A stretch of 64,000 nucleotides of DNA from Hondaea fermentalgiana (taxonomy: Eukaryota; Sar; Bigyra; Thraustochytrida; Thraustochytriidae): the NCBI GenBank assembly GCA_014084085.1, contig NPFB01000011.1, forward strand, positions 238,602-302,601, read 5' to 3'. Positions 20,506 through 30,543 of the stretch are shown here, piece after piece. A program made the position numbers and the translations under genes. The notes under the pieces were generated by a model. It was given only the letters and a program-made list of their open reading frames with translations. It did no database searches and was not told the DNA's origin. Within the stretch, counting starts at the first letter, position 1. Every line of letters begins with the position of its first letter.

Positions 20506-22728
20506 ATGACCACCCTTAAGGATGCTGCACGCACGGCGTGCAAGCTTCTCGCTCTTCTCGCCGCCTGGGCTTGCGCTTCGTACGGCATCGTTGTTGTACT
20601 TTGGTCTGAAGACAAGAGTGTCACGGAGAAAGCCGGAGAAGTATTCGAGATCGAGCCCATGCGTTCCACGCAGTCGTACTTTGCCGCGGCTCTCGTTGGC
20701 ATCATGACTGCCGTGGGCGCCGCCTTCACTGCAATCTATCTGCATCTGCATCACCCCAAGCCGGGCAAGGGGGCTGGCTGGCGCCGTCTTTCGCTCATGG
20801 CATGGAAAACTGTCGACGTGCCGTTCATGGGACGTCTCGCCGTCATCGAGATCTTTTTGCTTCTTCTCTGGGTTGGCCTTCAATGCATGACCATGTACCA
20901 ATTCTACTTGAACTGGGTTGACAGAATGCTCAGCAGAGGCCGTGAATACACCCTCAAGTTGAAATTCTTCGGTATCTGCCGCATGTTTGGAGCCGGTCTC
21001 GGAGTCAATCTTGCGTTTTTTATGATCCCTGTTTCCAAGCACTCGTTTTGGCTCGAGCTCGCGGATGTCGGCTTTGAGCGCGCGGTTCGGATTCACCGCT
21101 GGCTCGGCGTGCTTGTTATCGTCCTGTCTCTCGGTCACCTTTTTCTGGGCATCGCCACCTACGTAGAAGACAGCAACCTCTTTTGGTGCATGGGTTGGAC
21201 GTCCGAACAACCAGATGAGACGCTTTGCAGGCCCAAGCTTGTCAAGATCAACATCTACGGCGAAGTGGCAATTGCAGGAGGCATTCTGATTGGGATCACC
21301 TCCTTTCCCATTGTACGCCGCTACTCGTATCAGCTCTTTTACTACTCGCATCTCATTGGCGCTTTCCTCTTTTTCGCCTTTGGAATTGTGCACGACAAGA
21401 ACACCTTTTACTATCTCTTTCCAGGCATCGTCACCTACGCCGTCGACAAGGTCATCTCGACCGGTCGTCGCGCTCGCTCTTGCAGTCTTTTGCATGCTAG
21501 CGTCAACGCCGACACCGCCTGCACCAAGCTCGAGGTAGCCGTGGCGCACGACACTCCGTTGCCTCGCCAGGGTCACTGGTACCATATCAACATCAAGGAA
21601 GCCTCTGCGCTTGAGTGGCACCCCATGAGCGTCGCGGAAACAAACGAGCAGGCCCACTCCATCACCTTTTACATTCGCCACACCGGAAACTGGTCCACGC
21701 GTGTGGGCGAGGTCGCATCCAGCCGTGAGGGCAACGAGCTAACGGTCAGACTTGACGGCCCCTTTGGTGGTACCCACACGGATAAGAGCGGGTACATGGC
21801 TAACGACGCAGCAGCCTTCGTCTCGGGTGGTATCGGAATTACAGCTCACCTTCTCGGCGCCAAGGCCGCAATTGATTCCGGGGCCTTTCGTCATGTGGCG
21901 CTGCGCTGGTTCGTCACGAGCCGCGCGTTTGTTTCACAGCATGCGCACTCTCTCAAGTATCTGGCCGACAAGGGTGCTGACGTTCACGTGTACGTCACGC
22001 GCGACGCCATTGCGGATGAAGGGGCCGTGTCTCAACCTTCGCACGTGTGGAACTTTGACGGCGAAAGCGGGAAACTTCGCCGGTTCTCGACGACCTTTGG
22101 CTCGCCCTTGGCCAAGTGCTCTATGTCGGCTGCGGCCGCAGTTGCCTTTATTTGGGGCATGTGGAAAACTGCCGTCTGGCTTGACAAGGACGCGCAGAGT
22201 GAACTGACCCTTGGCGCGAACCGCGGTGCTGCGCTGGCGTTTTCGGTCCTTGCTTGTTTCGCTGGCGCTTTGATTGTCGCTGTCGTTACAATTATTGTCA
22301 ACTTTGGTCTCTCCAAAATGGGCGCTTCTCGCGCGCCTTCGCCGCAGGCCAAGCCTGTCGCCAAGGCAGCTGCGGGTTTTGAGGGTCCCGAACTCGAACG
22401 CGCGAGCACCCATGCGTCTTCGGAGGATTCCTCCGAGGCATCGTCTCAGGATGGGGAACTTGCCATTCGGGATGTCTCCGAGATGTACGTCAAGTCCGTT
22501 TCCGACATCGAAGACTTGGTCTCGCAGGGCAAACCTTCTCTAAAGGAAGTGATGGCGACGCTTGCGGAGACTATTGCCGCAAAAACTCCAGGCAGTCAGC
22601 TTTACAATGCTGGCGTTACCGTTTGCGGGCCTTGTGCTCTTGTGGACGGTGTCGTGGACGCTGCCAAGGCTGCCAACGCCAAGGGCAACGTACGCTTCAT
22701 CATTGACGAAGAGGAGTACGCCTTTTAA
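20506..22728 (+). CDS. FRO/NOX-family ferric reductase-like flavocytochrome, copy 1
   Basis: 740 aa. Predicted to pass electrons from NADPH through FAD and two b hemes across a membrane, to ferric chelates or oxygen. Several helices span residues ~12-300 and carry His pairs suited to bis-heme binding (RIHRW...LGHLF, then YYSHLIG...GIVHDK). The FAD motif HPMS is near residue 372, GPFGG near 417, and the nucleotide loop GGIGITA near 441. The NADPH-binding domain is then split by two hydrophobic helices (~540-555 and ~577-602) and a Ser/Glu-rich loop before VCGPCALV near 707 and the C-terminal FIIDEEEYAF. Plant FRO proteins also have helices in this part. A tandem paralogue begins 1 kb downstream. 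Ferric reductase and NADPH oxidase cannot be separated from sequence alone. Confidence 0.88.
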   Translation: MTTLKDAARTACKLLALLAAWACASYGIVVVLWSEDKSVTEKAGEVFEIEPMRSTQSYFAAALVGIMTAVGAAFTAIYLHLHHPKPGKGAGWRRLSLMAWKTVDVPFMGRLAVIEIFLLLLWVGLQCMTMYQFYLNWVDRMLSRGREYTLKLKFFGICRMFGAGLGVNLAFFMIPVSKHSFWLELADVGFERAVRIHRWLGVLVIVLSLGHLFLGIATYVEDSNLFWCMGWTSEQPDETLCRPKLVKINIYGEVAIAGGILIGITSFPIVRRYSYQLFYYSHLIGAFLFFAFGIVHDKNTFYYLFPGIVTYAVDKVISTGRRARSCSLLHASVNADTACTKLEVAVAHDTPLPRQGHWYHINIKEASALEWHPMSVAETNEQAHSITFYIRHTGNWSTRVGEVASSREGNELTVRLDGPFGGTHTDKSGYMANDAAAFVSGGIGITAHLLGAKAAIDSGAFRHVALRWFVTSRAFVSQHAHSLKYLADKGADVHVYVTRDAIADEGAVSQPSHVWNFDGESGKLRRFSTTFGSPLAKCSMSAAAAVAFIWGMWKTAVWLDKDAQSELTLGANRGAALAFSVLACFAGALIVAVVTIIVNFGLSKMGASRAPSPQAKPVAKAAAGFEGPELERASTHASSEDSSEASSQDGELAIRDVSEMYVKSVSDIEDLVSQGKPSLKEVMATLAETIAAKTPGSQLYNAGVTVCGPCALVDGVVDAAKAANAKGNVRFIIDEEEYAF

Positions 22729-23726
22729 AAAGCAGAAGCAAGGTCCCCGCGACAATACAATTCAAGCCACTCCATTTGCTTGCTCGACCGGTTGACTGCT
22801 TGCTCGATCGATTGCTTGCCTGCAAAAGCGCTGCTTGCTTACTTGCTTACTGAAAGTGTTCAAGAGCTCTTTTCAAAGATTCGAATCCGCCTCTCAGAAG
22901 CAAGGCTTCCTCTACCACGTGCAATTTTTATTCCTATTCAGAAATAACAGCATTTTAATCATGTCTGCATCCTATTTGGGCCTAGAGGCCTACCTCGTCT
23001 TTTATTTTGTTCTTTCTGTGCCATCCTGAATGAAGCCCTGCCAACCTAGAAAAGGGTAAAAGCAAGCGGCGTCAGCAGCTTTCCCTTAAACCCTCTACGT
23101 AGTACTACAACGGCGTGCCGGTCAACCTGAACCCGACCCGGCCCAGCATTCCCACCGACGTCGCCCGTATCTCTCTCTTTCGATGTCTCGAGCAAATCTC
23201 GTCGTCGACGGCCGCAGGGTTCAGGGCCTTCCTTCGCGCATCCCGTATTCGCTGCGCTGTGGCCCACAAGCCGCTCGGGCAGCACGCGCGGGCACGCGAA
23301 GCACACGTGCGGGCGCTCTTGTGGGGCAGCTGTGGGTCACCCCCCGCCACGCAAAGTCGGGCGATCGAGGAAGAGCACGAGCGCATCGACTGCAGCTGGC
23401 TGGCCGCAGACCTCGAGCGCCGCGCCCTCGCTCGCCCGCGAGGGAGGGAGGGAGGGCCGCTCGCGAGGGCCGAGCGTCGCGCTCGCTCGCGATCATATCC
23501 TCGGGGCCCCTTCTACGCGCGTGCGAGGCGCGTGCACTCGCGAGGCGAGGCGAGGGCATTCAGCGCGGAGCCTCGACAGGACGACGCCGCTCGCGACCTC
23601 CACGCGCACGGCGCGTGCTAGGAGGAGCGGGCTCGCGGCCGTGCTTGAGCCGCCACGCTCCGCCCTGCTCCGCCGCGCCCTGCACGCCGCCTGGATTCGC
23701 TGCAAGGTAGGAGCGCTGGCCGCGGC
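22729..23726. promoter_or_regulatory. Intergenic region between the two FRO-like genes
   Basis: 1 kb holding the 3' end of the first gene (AT-richer, with CTTGCTTGCTTACTTG repeats near 22780-22855) and the GC-rich upstream region of the second. GATTCGAATCC near 22879 resembles a tRNA B box but has no matching A box or fold. Overlapping open frames here are artefacts of GC content. Confidence 0.4.
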
Positions 23727-26117
23727 ATGCTGCAAAGCGGGAAAGGAGGGTGCCACGACCTTGAGCTCGAGCTCCCGGAGAAGAACTACAAGCAGCAGAC
23801 GCTTCCCAGGACGGCCAAGTTTGGAACGTTTGACAAAAAGGAAACCCCCTCTCGCGCAGAAATTGTGACGAGGGCGGCAAACGCGATTGTTCAAGGTCTT
23901 GAGGTGAGCGAGAAAAGTCACGCGAGTATGGGGCTTGCGGCGAAGCTGCGCATGAGCGCGAACGCTGCGTTTTTGGTGGGTGCGTGGGCATGCGTGGCCC
24001 TTGGCGGCGCCTTTCTCATCTTTGAAAATGACAAGAGCTTTTCTCGAGTAATGTCGGAATACCTTGAAATCGAAGGATTGCACCATTCGGCGCTCGCCGT
24101 GGGTCTGTTGGTCGTCTTCACTGCATTCGGTGGTGTCTTTGTCGCTGGGCACCTGGCACTGCGCCGGTCAAAACCCGGTGCTGCGCGGTGTCGCCGATGC
24201 TCAACATGGACATGGCGCATGGTCGAAGTTCCGTTCTTTGGGCGCATGGCCCTTGCTGAGATCACGCTTATGCTGGCATGGATTCTGCTTCAGTCCATCA
24301 CCATGATGCAGTACTTTATCAAATTAAAGGAGCACCATAGCTCTCACGGGGAAGGAATGACTACCAAGACGATTTTGATGGGCCTTTGCTGCATGTTCGG
24401 CATTGGCTTTGGTGTGAACCTGGCTGTTCTCATGCTCCCTGTCTCCAAACACTCGTTCTGGTTGGAGCTTCTCGACGTTGGATTTGAGCGTGCTGTCCGC
24501 GTCCACCGCTGGATTGGAGTCCTGGTCATGACTCTTATCGTGCTTCACGCGCTTTTCGCTGTGCTGACCTACATTCACGTGGAGAGCCTCGCGTACTGCA
24601 TGGGCTGGAGCAGCGTGTCACCAGGAGATGATGCGTACTGTCAACCTGTGCTCGTCAAAATCAATATCTACGGCGAGATCGCGTTTGCCGGAGGCATTCT
24701 TCTCAGCGTCACATCCCTGCCCGCAGTGCGACGCTTTTCCTACCAGCTATTCTACTACTCGCATGTAATTGGCGCGGTGTTATTTTTTGGGTTTGGCATC
24801 ATCCACTTTTCGTCGACATTGACATACTTTTTGCCCGGTCTCGCCACGTACGTTGCCGACAAAGTTATTTCGACATGGCGACGGGCGCGCTCTTGCTTGT
24901 TGCTGCATTACAGCGTCAATGACGAGACAGACTGCACCAAATTGGAGATCGCACTTGATCAAGACACGCCACTGCCTCGTCAGGGCCACTGGTACCACGT
25001 CAATGTCAAGGAAGCTTCCGTGCTTCAGTGGCACCCCATGAGTGTGGCCGAAACCAATGCTGAGGAGCACTCCATCGTTTTTTACATTCGGCACGACGGT
25101 GACTGGTCGAGTCGGCTCGGCAGTGTTGCTCGGGCTCGGGCGCTGCAGCAAGAAGGTCTCACAGTCCGTCTGGACGGCCCTTTCGGAGGAACGCACACGC
25201 GTCATAGTGGGTACATGAATAACGACGCGGCCATCTTTGTCTGCGGCGGAATCGGCATCACAGCCCATGCGCTCGCTGTCGAAGCGGCCGTGGCGTCAGA
25301 CTGTTTCCAGCTCGTCGCGCTCCGCTGGTTTGTCACCAAAAAAGCCTTTTTGGATCAGCACACAGCCGTGCTTGAGCGGCTTGCGGGCATGGGCGCTGAC
25401 GTTCAGGTACACATTACCCGTGGGGCCGACGTCGAACGCGAGGCAAGTTTACAGCCTGCCACACGATGGTCGGAGTCATCATTATTGAGGAGGTCCAGGT
25501 GGCGCTACGCGACGAACCTGGACTCTGGCATTGCCAAAGCGATTGTAACTGCTGCCGCGGCTCTTTCGCTGGTGGGGGCCCTTCGCAGTCAGGGCACCAA
25601 GAACCCTGGGCATCACCATCACGACCATACGCAAGAGAATTTTTTCCTCGAGCACGCCAAGAACTTGACTTTCATTGTTGGCATGTGTGTATTGATCACA
25701 GTGGCCGTGGCCATCAAGTTTTCGATTGTAACAAAAGCGTTGCGTATTCTCTGCCCGGACAAGATGTTTCGAGCATGGACTCGCGTCGCCAAGAAGCTAA
25801 GTCTGAGTGACGCGGAGCTGGCGCTTCCGTCTCCGGACCCGCTTGAGCGCCAACGATTTCTCATCGATGGCGGCTCCCTGCCGAGTACTCCCGCGTCAGG
25901 CGAGTTACTCTCTGTGAGCTATGGACGCCCACGACTCGAAGACGTTTTCGCCGAGCTCGCTTCAAACTTGGAGGAACGCTCCACTGGCATCCGTCTCGCT
26001 GGCGTCTCTCTTTGCGGACCAGAGCGCCTTGTCAACGGGTCGATCCTGGCCGCAAACACTATGTCGAATAACTCGACTGTATCCTTTATCATTGATGAGG
26101 AAGAGTACTCATTCTAA
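23727..26117 (+). CDS. FRO/NOX-family ferric reductase-like flavocytochrome, copy 2
   Basis: 796 aa, tandem paralogue of the gene at 20506, with near-identical core blocks such as SYQLFYYSH and the end FIIDEEEYSF. The first copy lacks the roughly 60-residue N-terminal extension seen here; MGLAAKLRM at 23928 aligns with the other protein's start and is an alternative ATG. His pairs RVHRW...LHALF and YYSHVIG...GIIHFS provide heme ligands. FAD motif HPMS is near residue 435, GPFGG near 484, CGGIGITA near 505, and CGPERLV near 763. The NADPH domain is again split by two hydrophobic helices (~602-618, ~645-667), here preceded by a His-rich loop (HHHHDH). That His cluster may bind metal, which is inference. 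Role as for copy 1. Confidence 0.88.
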   Translation: MLQSGKGGCHDLELELPEKNYKQQTLPRTAKFGTFDKKETPSRAEIVTRAANAIVQGLEVSEKSHASMGLAAKLRMSANAAFLVGAWACVALGGAFLIFENDKSFSRVMSEYLEIEGLHHSALAVGLLVVFTAFGGVFVAGHLALRRSKPGAARCRRCSTWTWRMVEVPFFGRMALAEITLMLAWILLQSITMMQYFIKLKEHHSSHGEGMTTKTILMGLCCMFGIGFGVNLAVLMLPVSKHSFWLELLDVGFERAVRVHRWIGVLVMTLIVLHALFAVLTYIHVESLAYCMGWSSVSPGDDAYCQPVLVKINIYGEIAFAGGILLSVTSLPAVRRFSYQLFYYSHVIGAVLFFGFGIIHFSSTLTYFLPGLATYVADKVISTWRRARSCLLLHYSVNDETDCTKLEIALDQDTPLPRQGHWYHVNVKEASVLQWHPMSVAETNAEEHSIVFYIRHDGDWSSRLGSVARARALQQEGLTVRLDGPFGGTHTRHSGYMNNDAAIFVCGGIGITAHALAVEAAVASDCFQLVALRWFVTKKAFLDQHTAVLERLAGMGADVQVHITRGADVEREASLQPATRWSESSLLRRSRWRYATNLDSGIAKAIVTAAAALSLVGALRSQGTKNPGHHHHDHTQENFFLEHAKNLTFIVGMCVLITVAVAIKFSIVTKALRILCPDKMFRAWTRVAKKLSLSDAELALPSPDPLERQRFLIDGGSLPSTPASGELLSVSYGRPRLEDVFAELASNLEERSTGIRLAGVSLCGPERLVNGSILAANTMSNNSTVSFIIDEEEYSF

Positions 26118-26420
26118 TGACGGTGGCGTCAATACTGCAATCGTGACGGCTTTTGTTGATGGTGCCGACAGCGACGACGATATCCAAACTGACAATGACG
26201 ACGAAATTGTTATAGAAGATGGGGATGATGATGTTGATAGATAGATAAATGGATGGATGGGGGTATACTACCAAGGCCTTGAATGCTGGCCTTGGCTGAC
26301 CTATGAGTAAGCAAATGTTTTGAATGCAGACACCTTTGCGCCGCACCTTGATTTGTGAAAGAAAAGTCGAACTGAATAAATCGTGCTTGGTCTCGCTCAA
26401 GATAAAAGAAAAATTCTTGA
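26118..26420. other. Convergent 3' region of FRO-like copy 2 and the PDE gene
   Basis: About 300 nt with GAT-rich and GATAGATAAATGGATGG-type short repeats near 26218-26255. No gene seen. Confidence 0.45.
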
Positions 26421-29400
26421 CTATGATGGTGTTGCTGGTGAAGATACCGCCGAATTTGGCGTCGTGTTTTTGTCTGTGCCTGGAGGTGTTTCTGGAGAGG
26501 CGAGCTGGGCTGATCCCGTTGACGCGTTGTCGCTCTCGCCGTCCGACTCCTCGCCGCCGGCATCTTCGTTTGGCATTGCAGCATGTCGTCGCTGCAAGAC
26601 TTCGCGGTGGAGGGCCTTCCACTCGTTGCGGTTCCTGCGAACCTGGCGGAAGATATCTGTTGCTGGGGGGTAGATTTCCCGAAAGGCTTTGAACAGGGGT
26701 AACGCGATAAAATCGAGAAAAGAAACCTGGTTCCTCTCATTGTCGGGCTTGGTCCGGTCCATGAAGTCGGAAATGTTAATGCCCAAAGCGCGCTCCTCGT
26801 CACCCTGCTGAAAGAATTCCTCTGTAATGAGGTCAGACCAGCGCTTGTGCAGCGGGAACCGTTTGCTCGCGTGGCCGATGTCGGAAACCTTGATACATAT
26901 CTCAAGAATAAGGTCGCGGCGGTCGGGAGTTACAAAATTGCCCTTGAGCGTGCCTGCAAGACCCTTGAGCTTGGTGACAGTCTCAAAATGGTTGCGCAGG
27001 TCGGTTGCCAAAACCATCCTGATGGCGGACTTGCGAAAGTGCAGGTACTCGTCCTTGGAAAGGTGCGAAAGAATGTTGTAGCCTGGGGTGTGCAAAAGCT
27101 GGAATGCGTTCGCCAAATGCATTTGTTCCAGTACAGAATGGTCGCTGTAAATGATGCTGAGACGGTGGTCGGTGCGAATCAAAAAGTTGTTGTTGCGACC
27201 TGGGTGGTTGACGTCGTGCACAGCGGCAGCAAAAAGGGCCGTCATCGTCTCGAGCGAGCTCAGCTCGCGGCCAAGGTGGAGCGAGTACAAAAGGTGGTGG
27301 ACAGAGACCAAGACGTCGGCGGCATGCGCGCTATTATGATACGGCATGGGTTGGTATTGCGATTCAAGCTGGTTTGAAAAGGCCTTGAAGGTCCGTCGGT
27401 CGATGCGGAATTCCTTGATGAGCTCACACTTGGAAAAGATGACCCAGAGCATTGTATACAAGGGCTTTCCGCCCGTCTCCTCCGCGAGGGTGAGGGAGTC
27501 AAAATTCCAGTCCGAAAGCTGACCGAGCAAAACCTGAAGCTGAGTGCATGACGGAGAGCTCGAGAAGGAGCCCAAACTGGACTTGCGGCGGACCCGGGAG
27601 TTCATGTCACCTGCACCATGATCTGACTTGGACTCGGTCTGCGATGTGGGAGACCCGGGCAAAAACGACGAAGCGGAGTTCTGTCGACTCAAACTGTCTA
27701 CTGTCGGGAGCATTGGGTTTCCAATCGATTTCGTCGGAGCACCACCCGAGGGCTTGTCAGAGTAGAAGAATTCGCCTTCGTTGTCAAAATCGGGCAATGA
27801 GCTCTCGTTATCATCATAGCCCCCGGGTCCACCTGCGAGACGCAACCATCCATTGATGTCGCCGTCAGCGAGATCCGGTCCGCCACGCAAAATGGGCTTC
27901 ATGAGCGTCTCGGGGTCAGAGAGCGCTTCGATGGCGTTGTCGATCAGCTGTAGAGGGGAGAAGGGAAGGTCTTTGAAATCGATTTCCTCTTCCGGTTCAT
28001 CGCTCGTGCCTGGCGGGGCAGGGAGCTCGTCGTCCTCGTCGTCCTCGCCCTCGTTGTCACCGTCGCCACCGTCGTGTTCCTCCTCGCCATCATCATCATC
28101 CTCACCATCCTTGTTGCCATCGCCAGTTGAATCGCTCGCATCAGTCTGTTCATCGCTGGTCATCGACTTGAGCTTGGAAGAGGACGCTTGGCCTCCGTCG
28201 CTCTCGCTATTCGATCCCGACTCAAAGTCGCTCTGGTCGTTGTCCACTTCCTCCTCTTCCTCGTGCTCGTTGTTGTGGTCGTTTCCAGCATCCTCCTCGT
28301 CGTTCTTATTGGCAAGAAGACGAGAATCAGAACTGCCCAGATTAGACGTGCGCGAAAAGGGTGACTTCTTGGTCTCAGGATTCGCTGGGGACGCTGAAGA
28401 CGATACAGGAGCCGATTGCTTCTTTGCAAGAGACTTCTTCTTCTTTTCGATGAGTTTCTTGTCTGCGGGGCCCATGCGCTTGAGTGTGCTTCCGGGAGGC
28501 GCAGGCGTGGTGGTGGGCACCAGGGTGCTGCTCTGGCTGCTCTTTCGCGAAAGCGAGGTCGGCGTCGAACACTGAGAAGAGATCTCGGACTGTTCCTCTC
28601 GAAGAAATTCCTCCTCTTCCTTGACAAAAGCCTTGAGCGCGTCAACGATGGCGCGCTTCTCCAGATGCGTCATGAAGGCACGGACCTGAAGCAGCTCCGC
28701 AAGCGCACTTTGCAGCGGGGTGTCGATGTCCTTGCCCATAAAGTCCAGATTCGACCCGCACGAAAGGTGGCGCGTGAGGCGCCCAGGACTCGTGATGGTG
28801 CTCGAGATTGACGAATGCGTGGACTGCTGTCTGTTCTGACGCCACGTCTTGTTGGAGGTCGTCGTGGCCGCCTCGTCGAGTTCGAGACCAGACATGGACG
28901 ACACGCTCGGGGACCTCAAAGAAGCAGCGGCCACGGACGGGGACGTCGGCAACTTCGCGGTCGGCAGAGCAGCGGGTGGGTCAAGGGTAACGGAAGCTGA
29001 TGCTGGCCGGGAGGTGTTGACCGTGAGGTTCGAGGGCGCCGACGACGATGACGGACCGGGAGCCTTTGTCGAGGCCGCGGCGTTCCCTGCGGCAACCGGG
29101 GCAGCAGGAACTGGTGCCGCCTTTGATGGTGAAGTTTGCGCTGGACTCTGGGGTGGCTGTTCCGCATGTTGCGAGGCGCTCGCCACCGATGCTCCCGCTG
29201 AGGACCTCACCGAGACAGCTGGCGAGGGCGGGGTGCTCGGGCGTGCGTTGCTGTTGTAGCTCGAGCGATCGGTGCGGAACGATCGAGGGGAATTCGCCGG
29301 ATGGCCGGTGCGTGCAGAAGAAGGTGACACGGGGGAAGCGGCACTCGAGAGGGAAGTTGGGGACAACAGCCAGCTCATATCCGTGAGTTGCTGCTCCGGG

Positions 29401-29993
29401 GAAGGGCTCGTCGGAGTCGCTGGGGCTGCAGAGGGCTGAGCTTGCTTGGGCGCATTCTTGGGGCACTCTGTGGTGCCGGCAGGCATAGTTGCCATACAGA
29501 GTTCTTCGTCTTCGTCCTCATCGTCAGCGTCGCTGTGGTTCAGTCCCAAGACGTGTCGCAGGTACGTAAAGAGAGCAAAAAGTAACGCGGGAGCCACGAG
29601 TGTGTACAATTCGGTTGGGTTCATGGACTCTATTGAGGATGGCAAGCCCTGTGACCTGCGTACGGTCTGCAGGATGCTCAAATTTACAAAGCCAAAAACC
29701 ACAAGTCCCAGCGCGGCGGAGCTTTGTAATTTCGCCATGGCGTCTTCGTCATCGGTTTCGTCCTCGTCTTCGTCGTCGTCATTGCACTCTTCATTTTCGA
29801 GGCTCTTGAGGAGTTCATCCACGTCGTCGACCGCGCTCATATCGACGTCTTCCATTTCGGCGATGATCTGCGCGACCTCATCGTCGTCGACGGCGTTCAC
29901 CAACTCCTCCTCCTCCTCCTCCTCGTCCCCCTCTATCTTCTCCGTGGCCGAGGCCGAGGCCGGCATCGTGTCACCTTCCACGCTCTCGACCAT
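26421..29993 (-). CDS. Membrane-associated 3',5'-cyclic nucleotide phosphodiesterase
   Basis: 1190 aa, intronless. Hydrolyses cAMP and/or cGMP. The C-terminal class I PDE domain has YHNSAHAADV (near residue 883), the HD metal motif AVHDVNHPGRNNNF (near 927), VSDIGHASKRF (near 1036) with the second metal Asp, and NQVSFLDFI (near 1086) with the purine-binding Gln. The N-terminus is acidic, followed by two hydrophobic segments (~100-118 and ~135-155) that could form a hairpin, then about 600 residues of Ser/Pro- and Asp/Glu-rich low-complexity sequence. No GAF, PAS or other sensor domain is seen. Substrate preference cannot be assigned. Confidence 0.92.
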   Translation of the reverse strand: MVESVEGDTMPASASATEKIEGDEEEEEEELVNAVDDDEVAQIIAEMEDVDMSAVDDVDELLKSLENEECNDDDEDEDETDDEDAMAKLQSSAALGLVVFGFVNLSILQTVRRSQGLPSSIESMNPTELYTLVAPALLFALFTYLRHVLGLNHSDADDEDEDEELCMATMPAGTTECPKNAPKQAQPSAAPATPTSPSPEQQLTDMSWLLSPTSLSSAASPVSPSSARTGHPANSPRSFRTDRSSYNSNARPSTPPSPAVSVRSSAGASVASASQHAEQPPQSPAQTSPSKAAPVPAAPVAAGNAAASTKAPGPSSSSAPSNLTVNTSRPASASVTLDPPAALPTAKLPTSPSVAAASLRSPSVSSMSGLELDEAATTTSNKTWRQNRQQSTHSSISSTITSPGRLTRHLSCGSNLDFMGKDIDTPLQSALAELLQVRAFMTHLEKRAIVDALKAFVKEEEEFLREEQSEISSQCSTPTSLSRKSSQSSTLVPTTTPAPPGSTLKRMGPADKKLIEKKKKSLAKKQSAPVSSSASPANPETKKSPFSRTSNLGSSDSRLLANKNDEEDAGNDHNNEHEEEEEVDNDQSDFESGSNSESDGGQASSSKLKSMTSDEQTDASDSTGDGNKDGEDDDDGEEEHDGGDGDNEGEDDEDDELPAPPGTSDEPEEEIDFKDLPFSPLQLIDNAIEALSDPETLMKPILRGGPDLADGDINGWLRLAGGPGGYDDNESSLPDFDNEGEFFYSDKPSGGAPTKSIGNPMLPTVDSLSRQNSASSFLPGSPTSQTESKSDHGAGDMNSRVRRKSSLGSFSSSPSCTQLQVLLGQLSDWNFDSLTLAEETGGKPLYTMLWVIFSKCELIKEFRIDRRTFKAFSNQLESQYQPMPYHNSAHAADVLVSVHHLLYSLHLGRELSSLETMTALFAAAVHDVNHPGRNNNFLIRTDHRLSIIYSDHSVLEQMHLANAFQLLHTPGYNILSHLSKDEYLHFRKSAIRMVLATDLRNHFETVTKLKGLAGTLKGNFVTPDRRDLILEICIKVSDIGHASKRFPLHKRWSDLITEEFFQQGDEERALGINISDFMDRTKPDNERNQVSFLDFIALPLFKAFREIYPPATDIFRQVRRNRNEWKALHREVLQRRHAAMPNEDAGGEESDGESDNASTGSAQLASPETPPGTDKNTTPNSAVSSPATPS

Positions 29994-30180
29994 GGCGTCC
30001 GCCTTGGCGTCGCCCCGGGGCGAAGCCGCTCTTCTTGACTGCGCGAGACCCTGCGCGTCGCCGTCTCAGCCTTGTGTACGTACTCGCCCTCCGCTCTCCT
30101 GAGCCCTCCGCTCCGGCCGCCGCCGCAGCGCAGCGCAGCGGCAGCGGCTGCCTCGCTCGCGCGCCTCGCGCCCTCCGCGC

Positions 30181-30247
30181 ACGCACGCAAGCTTGCACGC
30201 ACGCACGCACGCACGCGAGCTCGCAAGCACGCACGCACGCACGCAAG
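30181..30247. repeat. (ACGC)n microsatellite
   Basis: Imperfect ACGC tetramer tract interrupted by GAGCTCGCAAGC and similar, about 190 nt upstream of the PDE start and just before the sequence gap. Confidence 0.85.
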
Positions 30248-30324
30248 CTCGACGTCCTGCTCCAGCTCCAGCTCGGCCTCCTCCGCGCGCATTGCAGCGT
30301 GTTTCGGGCTGTCAGAGAAACGGA

Positions 30325-30424
30325 NNNNNNNNNNNNNNNNNNNNNNNNNNNNNNNNNNNNNNNNNNNNNNNNNNNNNNNNNNNNNNNNNNNNNNNNNNNN
30401 NNNNNNNNNNNNNNNNNNNNNNNN
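30325..30424. other. Assembly gap (100 N)
   Basis: Exactly 100 Ns, the usual placeholder for a gap of unknown size, flanked on both sides by tetramer or pentamer repeats that probably broke the assembly. True length is unknown. Confidence 0.98.
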
Positions 30425-30477
30425 TGACTTCGAAGTCCAGCGTTGCATTCAGAGGTTCGTGGCCGAGGCGGGCTGCG

Positions 30478-30543
30478 AACGGATGGATGGAATGGATGGA
30501 TGGATGGAATGGATGGAATGGATGGAATGGATGGAATGGATGC
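30478..30543. repeat. GGATGGAAT tandem repeat
   Basis: GGAT and GGAAT units alternate, settling into a 10-nt GGATGGAATG register. Immediately right of the assembly gap. Confidence 0.85.

Noticed and set aside
19774..21681. 635-codon open frame on the minus strand
   Set aside because: It overlaps the strongly supported FRO-like gene on the opposite strand and carries no family motif.
22876..22888. GATTCGAATCC resembling a tRNA B box
   Set aside because: No A box at a suitable distance and no cloverleaf could be drawn on either strand.
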